Assembly: GCA_035361955.1 (NCBI GenBank)
Contig: DAOSDC010000002.1
Location: 1-64,000 of the forward strand
Length of the DNA stretch: 64,000 nucleotides
Reading direction: 5' to 3'
Origin: UBA6120 sp035361955
GTDB lineage: Bacteria; Bacillota_I; Bacilli_A; RFN20; CAG-826
The translations under genes were made by a program, and so were the position numbers. Positions 58,486 through 64,000 of this stretch are shown piece after piece. The notes beneath the pieces are model-generated. The model was not told where the DNA came from and searched no databases. It saw nothing but the letters and a program-made list of their open reading frames with translations. The stretch's first letter is position 1. The number at the start of each line of letters is the position of its first letter.

Positions 58486-59754
58486 ATGCTAGACATCACC
58501 CGAATTGAAAAAGAACCACACGTCATTGAAGAGTTGCTACGCCGCAAAGGCTGGGACGTTGATTTAACGCCCTTGATTGCCAAAATCACTAACAAAAGAG
58601 CGTTGCTTTTTAAAATTGAGCAAGTCAAAGCCGAAGTGAACAAATTATCGGCCGAAGTACCCAAATTAAAAAAAGCTGGTCAAGACGTGATGCCGCTTTT
58701 TGCCAAAGTCAAACAACTTAACGCTTCGATTGTTGCCGATGAAACCAATTTAAAAATCTTGGAAGCGGACATTAACGAACAATTACATGCGCTTCCCAAT
58801 ATCCCCGACCCCGACTTAAAAGAAGGTGGGAAAGAACATAACGAAGTCATCATGACGTTTGGCCAAAAACCAGCGTTTGATTTTAAGATTAAAGATCACG
58901 TCGAATTAGCAACCTCACTTAAAGTAATCGATTACGCACGAGCCGCCAAAATTTCAGGCGCCGGCACCTGGATTTATACCGGCATTGGCGCGCGGCTTGA
59001 ATGGGCGCTGATTAACTTCTTTATTGCCGAACATTTAAAAGACGGTTATGAGTTCATTTTGCCACCACACTTGCTAAATGACGAATCGGGATTCACCGCC
59101 GGCCAATTTCCCAAATTCAAAAATGACGTGTTTTGGTTAGACGGCGTCGAACCGAAACGGTTTCTGCTACCGACCGCGGAAACAGCGCTAGTCAACATTC
59201 ATCGCCAAGAAATCATGCTCGAAGCCGATTTGCCCAAGAAGTATTTTGCCTATACGCCTTGTTATCGTTGCGAAGCCGGTAGTTATCGATCGGAAGAACG
59301 CGGGATGATTAGAGGCTATCAATTCAATAAAGTTGAGCTCGTTCAATACACGACCGATACCGGTTCCGACCAAGGCTTTGACGAGCTTGTCGAAAAAGCG
59401 ATTTCGCTCGTAAAGAAACTCGGACTCCATTTCCAAGTATCAAAACTGGCCGCCGGTGATTGTTCGCATTCAATGGCGCGAACGATCGACATCGAAGTAT
59501 ACATTCCCTCGATGGGCATCTATAAAGAAGTCAGCAGCGCTTCTAACGCCCGTGACTATCAGGCGCGACGTGGCATGATTCGGTATCGCGACGCATCCGG
59601 CAAAATTCACTTTGCCCATACACTAAACGCATCAGGCCTAGCCACATCACGGCTAATCCCAGCCATTTTGGAACAATTCCAACAAGCCGATGGCTCGGTT
59701 ATCGTTCCGGAAGCACTCCGGCCATTTATCGGGGTTGACATCATTAAAAAGTAA
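58486..59754 (+). CDS. serS: Seryl-tRNA synthetase
   Basis: This is a 422-residue class II synthetase. The N-terminal coiled-coil arm (about 30-105) recognises the long variable arm of tRNA-Ser. Motif 2 is near residue 260 (YRSEERGMIRGYQF) and motif 3 near 375-395 (LNASGLATSRLIPAILE). The frame is open from 58462, but the ATG at 58486 has AACGAGGA before it and begins MLDITRIEKEP, as in other SerRS. serS also follows the gyrase region in Bacillus, with rRNA and other genes between. Confidence 0.97.
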   Translation: MLDITRIEKEPHVIEELLRRKGWDVDLTPLIAKITNKRALLFKIEQVKAEVNKLSAEVPKLKKAGQDVMPLFAKVKQLNASIVADETNLKILEADINEQLHALPNIPDPDLKEGGKEHNEVIMTFGQKPAFDFKIKDHVELATSLKVIDYARAAKISGAGTWIYTGIGARLEWALINFFIAEHLKDGYEFILPPHLLNDESGFTAGQFPKFKNDVFWLDGVEPKRFLLPTAETALVNIHRQEIMLEADLPKKYFAYTPCYRCEAGSYRSEERGMIRGYQFNKVELVQYTTDTGSDQGFDELVEKAISLVKKLGLHFQVSKLAAGDCSHSMARTIDIEVYIPSMGIYKEVSSASNARDYQARRGMIRYRDASGKIHFAHTLNASGLATSRLIPAILEQFQQADGSVIVPEALRPFIGVDIIKK

Positions 59755-59755
59755 C

Positions 59756-60250
59756 ATGGCGCGACTTAGAAACATCATCCAACCATTTGAACCTTGGATT
59801 GATGAAGCGAGCCGCATCTTAATACTTGGAAGCTTTCCATCAGTCAAAGCGGTTGCCGCCGGTTACTATTATGGTAATCCAAACAACCGTTTTTACGATG
59901 TGCTTGAACACCTGCTAGGCACGCACATATCCGGAGATGCTTTGATGAGGCGGACTATTTTATTAAGTCATCACATTGGGATATACGACGTAATCTTTTC
60001 GTGCACCATCACCGGATCAAGCGATGCTTCGATTAGGGATGTCCATGTCGCCGCGATTGAACAATTGGTGAATAAGTATCAAATCCGCCATATTTTTATC
60101 AACGGGTTAACGGCAGGTCGTTTGTTTGACAAATGGTTTCCACAATTTAGGGAGCAGCGAACGATTCTACCATCGACGAGCCCAGCAAACGCGCGCATGC
60201 GGCTAGATGATTTAGTGTGCGCTTGGTCGCCAGTGCTCGCATATTTATAA
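59756..60250 (+). CDS. DNA glycosylase, UDG family 6-like (hypoxanthine/uracil)
   Basis: This is a 164-residue protein of the uracil-DNA glycosylase superfamily, most like the family 6 hypoxanthine-DNA glycosylases. The N-terminal ILILGSFPSVKA near 24-35 matches the first active-site motif, and YYYGNPNNRFYDVL near 41-54 the second. The C-terminal LPSTSPANARM near 145-155 carries the substrate-loop. It would remove deaminated adenine (hypoxanthine) or a related base from DNA. The frame is open to 59690 inside serS, but the ATG at 59756 directly after the serS stop is the better start. Confidence 0.84.
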   Translation: MARLRNIIQPFEPWIDEASRILILGSFPSVKAVAAGYYYGNPNNRFYDVLEHLLGTHISGDALMRRTILLSHHIGIYDVIFSCTITGSSDASIRDVHVAAIEQLVNKYQIRHIFINGLTAGRLFDKWFPQFREQRTILPSTSPANARMRLDDLVCAWSPVLAYL

Positions 60251-60262
60251 AAAAAGCAAATG

Positions 60263-60271
60263 TGATATAAT
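60263..60271 (+). promoter_or_regulatory. Extended -10 promoter of the SRP RNA
   Basis: TGATATAAT is an extended -10. The predicted transcription start, near 60278, coincides with the 5' end of the paired SRP RNA. A weak TTTATA lies about 16 bases upstream. Confidence 0.7.
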
Positions 60272-60277
60272 TTCTAT

Positions 60278-60357
60278 GCCATCGCGATGAGATGAGTGCG
60301 AACCAGGTCAGGACGGAAACGCAGCAGCCTTAAACATCTCGCTCATGTGCGGTGGTT
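60278..60357 (+). ncRNA. ffs: Signal recognition particle RNA, small 4.5S type
   Basis: This is the small bacterial SRP RNA of about 80 bases. The conserved apical region is present as GCGAACCAGGTCAGGACGG (60298-60316) and AAACGCAGCAGCC, the symmetric and asymmetric loops that bind Ffh. The ends pair: GCCATCGCGATGAG (60278) with the segment CTCATGTGCGGTGGT ending at 60356. No Alu-like extension is seen, unlike the larger RNA of Bacillus. The 3' stem is followed by TTTCTTTGTTT, which may serve as terminator. tadA starts 11 bases later. Confidence 0.94.
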
Positions 60358-60367
60358 TCTTTGTTTA

Positions 60368-60832
60368 ATGAAACAATTAACGCACGAACATTTCATGAAA
60401 CTGGCCTTGGCCGAAGCTCGCAAAGCCGAGCAGCTTGACGAGGTGCCGATTGGCGCCGTCATCGTCAGCGACGGCCGCGTTATTGCGCGTGGCCACAATA
60501 AACGGGAAACGACGAATGACCCGACTGGTCACGCGGAAATCATCGCTTTGCGAAAAGCAGCTAAGAAACTCGGATCGTGGCGAATGCCCGATGCTCGCAT
60601 TTACGTGACAATCGAACCGTGCTCGATGTGCGCCGGCGCTATCGTTTGGTCACGACTTGACGAGGTAGTATTCGGCGCAACCGATCCTAAAGGTGGCGCA
60701 CTCGGTTCATCTTATAATTTGTATGAACAAAAAAACCTCAACCACTATCCCAAAGTCACATCTGGTATTTTATCGCAAGAATGCAAAGCAATTTTGAGTG
60801 GGTACTTCAAAAAGAAACGCGAACAAAAATAG
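60368..60832 (+). CDS. tadA: tRNA-specific adenosine deaminase TadA
   Basis: This is a 154-residue enzyme that turns A34 of tRNA-Arg(ACG) into inosine. The catalytic zinc motif is HAEI near 53-56 with the proton-shuttling Glu, and PCSMCAGA near 82-89 with two cysteine ligands. The frame is open upstream to 60296, but the ATG at 60368 gives the family N-terminus MKQLTHEHFMKLALAEA. The only ribosome-site-like purine run upstream is GGTGG, which is also the 3' arm of the SRP RNA. In Bacillus the order is tadA then the SRP RNA gene; here they are swapped. Confidence 0.95.
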   Translation: MKQLTHEHFMKLALAEARKAEQLDEVPIGAVIVSDGRVIARGHNKRETTNDPTGHAEIIALRKAAKKLGSWRMPDARIYVTIEPCSMCAGAIVWSRLDEVVFGATDPKGGALGSSYNLYEQKNLNHYPKVTSGILSQECKAILSGYFKKKREQK

Positions 60833-60851
60833 GGCGTTTTTGCAAAGTATT

Positions 60852-61925
60852 ATGAATAAAAACATCGTTAAAAAATTTGGAATCATACTGATGGTCGCCC
60901 CTTTTCTTGTTGCTTGCGACACCTCAAGTTATAGCGTCTACCCTTCGTCAAATCCTAGTTATTCAAGCCCGGACTTTGATTTCAACCCCATTTTCGGCAC
61001 GAAGCGAAAACTCGCAGAGTATCGGGTTGAACGCGAATTCGAACACGTCGATGAGGGCATGTTTGATGGAACACTACTCAATCCAAGAAACTATCCTGAA
61101 GACACGACGGTGGTGCCGCATTATCGACCAGAGGTTGACGAGGAACAAACTTCAAGTACCCTCGAGCCCATTGATTATAGCGATGAACTTATTACTTTTA
61201 GATCGTTCGATTCAATCCTCAGTGACACCATCGCTGGCTTGAGTTTGGGCGAACTATCAGACACGCAAATAGATGCATTGCTCTCCGTGCTTGATGGAAA
61301 CGACGACTATATCAACAAACAGACGACGACCTATTATGAAACGATTTTGCACAATGATTTCTTAAACGACGCTTATAATGGCTATAACAACTCTCATAAA
61401 ATCGAAACAAAACAACTGGTCCGCTATGACGATGCGATTGTTCACGGAACCGGATCAGGCATCATTTATTATCAAGACGGATTCAATCACGAATATACGC
61501 TGGTTGAACAAATTCGAGCGACCGGATTTTTGATTTATGAAATGCGCGATGAAACGTTCCCTTCGGGTAGCACGAGCGCCCGTGATTACAAACGGACCAG
61601 TACGCGCGTCGCAGGTAATTATCAAGCAGCGCTTGGCCTTGGTGGTGGCGCACGCATGAAACGCTTCCTCCAGCGCCGATATGAAGAATACAGTCAGTTT
61701 ACCGATCCCGAAAGTGAGACTTACAGTCCGTATTACTCTTATTCGATTACTGGCGAGAAAACAGAACAAATGACGACAATTGCATTTGATCTTCACATTG
61801 ACCAACACGTTTCGAGTGAACCTAAAGACGTTTATGAAATGGATCTCCATTACGAGATTTCAATTGTTGATGGCTTGATTGTATCAGAACACTCATCCCA
61901 AGTTTTTTGGGCAAATTTAAGCTGA
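60852..61925 (+). CDS. Lipoprotein, unknown function
   Basis: This is a 357-residue lipoprotein. The signal peptide MNKNIVKK and a hydrophobic run end in the lipobox LVAC near residue 20. A Ser/Tyr/Pro-rich linker (about 22-45) follows, then an extracellular domain that I do not recognise. The frame is open to 60798 inside tadA; the ATG at 60852 is the better start because the signal begins there. It is 19 bases after tadA and ends in a terminator. It is another unknown surface lipoprotein like that at 2715-3083, but I see no obvious similarity between them. Confidence 0.8.
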   Translation: MNKNIVKKFGIILMVAPFLVACDTSSYSVYPSSNPSYSSPDFDFNPIFGTKRKLAEYRVEREFEHVDEGMFDGTLLNPRNYPEDTTVVPHYRPEVDEEQTSSTLEPIDYSDELITFRSFDSILSDTIAGLSLGELSDTQIDALLSVLDGNDDYINKQTTTYYETILHNDFLNDAYNGYNNSHKIETKQLVRYDDAIVHGTGSGIIYYQDGFNHEYTLVEQIRATGFLIYEMRDETFPSGSTSARDYKRTSTRVAGNYQAALGLGGGARMKRFLQRRYEEYSQFTDPESETYSPYYSYSITGEKTEQMTTIAFDLHIDQHVSSEPKDVYEMDLHYEISIVDGLIVSEHSSQVFWANLS

Positions 61926-61950
61926 TTAAGCTCAAAAACTGAAAATCAAG

Positions 61951-61976
61951 ACCTATTATTGTATAATAGGTTTTTG
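61951..61976 (+). terminator. Terminator of the lipoprotein gene
   Basis: ACCTATTAT pairs with ATAATAGGT over the loop TGT, followed by TTTTG. It separates the lipoprotein from the ABC transporter gene. Confidence 0.82.
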
Positions 61977-61994
61977 CTAATAGGAAAAAATAAA

Positions 61995-64000
61995 ATGTTA
62001 GAACTTCGCAATATCAAAAAAGAATATATCGTCGGAAAACGACCGCTGGAAGTGCTTAAAGGCGTCGATTTGACGTTCCAAGAAAAAGAATTCGTCGCGA
62101 TCTTGGGACCATCGGGATGTGGCAAGACGACATTGCTAAATTTAATCGGGGGCCTCGACCAATACACCTCGGGCGATTTAATTATCGAAGGATTGTCGAC
62201 CAAAAATTTCAAAGACCGCGATTGGGACAGTTATCGCAACCATCGCGTCGGGTTCGTGTTTCAAACATATAACTTGATCATGCATCTAAACGTGTTACAA
62301 AACGTCGAACTTTCGATGACGCTTTCAGGTGTCAGTTTAGCGGAGCGGCGTGCTCGAGCCACTAAAGTGCTCGAAGACGTCGGACTTGGCGATAAACTGT
62401 ACAAAAAACCGAATCAATTGTCCGGTGGTGAAATGCAACGGGTCGCCATCGCCCGGTCGATGGTTAACAAACCCGACATCCTTCTAGCTGACGAACCAAC
62501 CGGTGCGCTTGATAGTGTTACCTCGGTAACGATTTTAGACATGCTCAAGGAAATCGCCAAAAAGCGACTTGTAATCATGGTGACCCACAATCGGGAACTG
62601 GCTGAAAAATATGCTACGCGTATCATTAAACTCAAAGACGGCCTTGTAATATCCGATTCCGCCAACGTCTCAAGCGTCAAGCCGCATGAAATACTTGGCG
62701 ATGAAGTCGGCAAGAAGACATCGATGAGTTTTTTAACTGCCTTGCACATTAGTTTTAACAATTTGCTAACAAAAAAAGGCCGCACGATCATGACGGCGGT
62801 CGCCGGCAGCATCGGCATCATCGGAGTTGCGCTCGTGTTGGCGGTATCTAATGGATTTACCAACTACATCCACCGTATGGAAATGTCGACACTATCGGGA
62901 TTTCCAATTACGGTTAACTCGGTGTCATTTAACTTTGCGCCTCCCGATCGCACGATTACCTTGCCGTTATTACCTGAAGATGAAAACATCGTCGTTTATG
63001 ATCAACAATTTGTGACGGGACATGTGAACAACTGGACGCCCGAATATTTTGAATACATCGAAGGATTGGGAGATTTAAACGCTGTCAACAGCATTAGTTA
63101 TCGCTACACCGTTGGCATGAATCTTGCCGTAAAGAGTCCCGCCGGAAATGTATCGCTGTGGCGCGACGATGGTGGCGGTTTCTTTTCGACGCTTTCCAAC
63201 CTATCGACGTCATCCTGGCATGAACTGCTGGGTGATGAAACGTTCGTGCGCGAATACTACGATTTAATTGGTACGACCACTCCCGGAAAATATCCAGAAA
63301 CGACCGATGAAGTCGTCTTAATCGTCGATCAATATAACCGCGTCGATCGTGACGTGCTCCAAAACCTCGGCATTATTAATAGCGCCGATACGACGAGTAC
63401 GGCCCTACCTTTTGATAGCATTATCGGCCGACAAGTACGGCTATTTAACAATGACGAGTACTATATTTACAATCCCGATACCTCCATCACGGTCACCGAT
63501 GCGCTCAGTGGCGAAAAGGAAATGCGGATGTATCGACGCCCCAACACCACGGAATTGACGGCGCTTTACGATGACGATGAGATCGGACGTACGATTACGA
63601 TTACTGGTATCTTGCGGCCTAAAGACGAAACCGGCTCACGATTAATGGCAACGGGGCTTGGTTATTTGCCGGAATTGGCAACCGAGATGCTAGCGGAAAA
63701 CAAAGCATCGCAAATCGCACTTGACCACTTTAACAATTTCTATCTCGAAGCTGTCGACATCGGCGGTAATATCGTTACCGTGCCGCATTTTTATAGTACT
63801 AGGCACGATGGCGTCGAATCTTCGCCGCTTGATTATATTAACCACGCCAAAGCTTTAGGGACGGATTTGGCCCAAAACCCACTGATAGTGACTGCGCTAG
63901 CACAACTATCAAGTGCTACGCCCATCAACCTATCACTGGTGGCCGGCATCTCGATTTTCCCACGCAGTTTTGCCGATAAGAAAACAATCGTTAACTACCT
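61995..64000 (+). CDS. MacB-like ABC transporter, ATPase fused to permease (cut by window end)
   Basis: This is the first 668 residues of a longer protein; the frame runs off the window. The ATPase domain (about 1-225) has Walker A GPSGCGKT (38-45), signature LSGGE (142-146) and Walker B ADEP with Asp166/Glu167, then the H-loop VTHN near 196-199. A membrane segment at about 260-285 (TIMTAVAGSIGIIGVALVLAV) starts the FtsX/MacB permease, followed by a long extracellular domain. Such fused proteins export or relay peptides, antibiotics or lipoproteins, or act as mechanosensors; the substrate is unknown. AGGA lies nine bases before the ATG at 61995. Confidence 0.88.
   Translation, partial: MLELRNIKKEYIVGKRPLEVLKGVDLTFQEKEFVAILGPSGCGKTTLLNLIGGLDQYTSGDLIIEGLSTKNFKDRDWDSYRNHRVGFVFQTYNLIMHLNVLQNVELSMTLSGVSLAERRARATKVLEDVGLGDKLYKKPNQLSGGEMQRVAIARSMVNKPDILLADEPTGALDSVTSVTILDMLKEIAKKRLVIMVTHNRELAEKYATRIIKLKDGLVISDSANVSSVKPHEILGDEVGKKTSMSFLTALHISFNNLLTKKGRTIMTAVAGSIGIIGVALVLAVSNGFTNYIHRMEMSTLSGFPITVNSVSFNFAPPDRTITLPLLPEDENIVVYDQQFVTGHVNNWTPEYFEYIEGLGDLNAVNSISYRYTVGMNLAVKSPAGNVSLWRDDGGGFFSTLSNLSTSSWHELLGDETFVREYYDLIGTTTPGKYPETTDEVVLIVDQYNRVDRDVLQNLGIINSADTTSTALPFDSIIGRQVRLFNNDEYYIYNPDTSITVTDALSGEKEMRMYRRPNTTELTALYDDDEIGRTITITGILRPKDETGSRLMATGLGYLPELATEMLAENKASQIALDHFNNFYLEAVDIGGNIVTVPHFYSTRHDGVESSPLDYINHAKALGTDLAQNPLIVTALAQLSSATPINLSLVAGISIFPRSFADKKTIVNY

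Noticed and set aside
63349..63558. 69-codon frame inside the fused ABC transporter
   Set aside because: It is a shadow in another frame; the transporter reads through this region without interruption to the window end.
1..64000. CRISPR arrays, rRNA and tRNA genes
   Set aside because: I saw no regularly spaced repeats, no rRNA segments and no cloverleaf genes other than the tRNA-like part of tmRNA; a short tRNA could still have been missed by eye.

Overview
The window is a chromosomal origin region from a bacterium related to the Bacilli, probably a lineage with a reduced genome. Three things support this. Gene blocks match the Bacillus order: mnmE, jag, yidC, rnpA, rpmH, oriC, dnaA, dnaN, yaaA, recF, gyrB, gyrA; then rpsF-ssb-rpsR; gdpP-rplI-dnaB; pth-mfd-rqcP-tilS-ftsH-dusB-lysS; and tatD-rnmV-rsmA-ispE-glmU. 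The sporulation and regulatory genes that interrupt these blocks in Bacillus are absent. TGA is used as an ordinary stop at several gene ends, so the code is the standard bacterial one and not the Mycoplasma/Spiroplasma code. Base composition is mid-GC by eye. The exact order or family cannot be fixed from this sequence.

Layout. 1-5740: tmRNA (ssrA), then uncharacterised surface or membrane proteins, an ATP-grasp ligase and a small unknown protein. 5755-18054: a HAD phosphatase, then on the minus strand thioesterase, rlmH, walJ, dnaB, rplI and gdpP (c-di-AMP turnover), rpsR-ssb-rpsF, lysS, dusB and ftsH. 18154-23669: tilS, rqcP, mfd and pth. 23750-29600 is a plus-strand insert in an otherwise minus-strand arm: a DUF368 / PAP2 pair that fits undecaprenyl-phosphate recycling, then a TetR regulator with two half-transporters forming a heterodimeric ABC exporter. 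29629-35613: a phosphodiesterase-family enzyme, pyruvate phosphate dikinase and a GAF-PAS-PAS-HD-GYP signalling protein. 35771-44063: glmU, ispE, rsmA, rnmV, tatD, mnmE, khpB, yidC, rnpA and rpmH. 44184-48436: a seven-gene Mrp-type cation/proton antiporter operon placed between rpmH and the origin. 48446-48939: the likely oriC, with DnaA-box-like repeats. 48940-64000: dnaA, dnaN, yaaA, recF, gyrB, gyrA, a GT4 glycosyltransferase, serS, a DNA glycosylase, the SRP RNA, tadA, a lipoprotein and a MacB-like ABC transporter cut by the window end.

Genes left of about 48.6 kb lie mostly on the minus strand and those to the right on the plus strand, which fits bidirectional replication from that point. 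The most unusual points are: (1) an Mrp complex without the large MrpA antiporter subunit, arranged like the membrane arm of Mbh-type hydrogenases and sitting beside oriC; (2) gyrase subunits carrying non-canonical residues at the classical quinolone-contact positions (GyrA Q99/S103, GyrB N452); (3) an enlarged lipoprotein-type YidC; (4) the DUF368-PAP2 pair; (5) complementary degeneracy in the two ABC half-transporters; and (6) a possible link between the SRP RNA 3' end and the tadA ribosome binding site. No CRISPR array, prophage, insertion sequence, rRNA or tRNA gene was seen.
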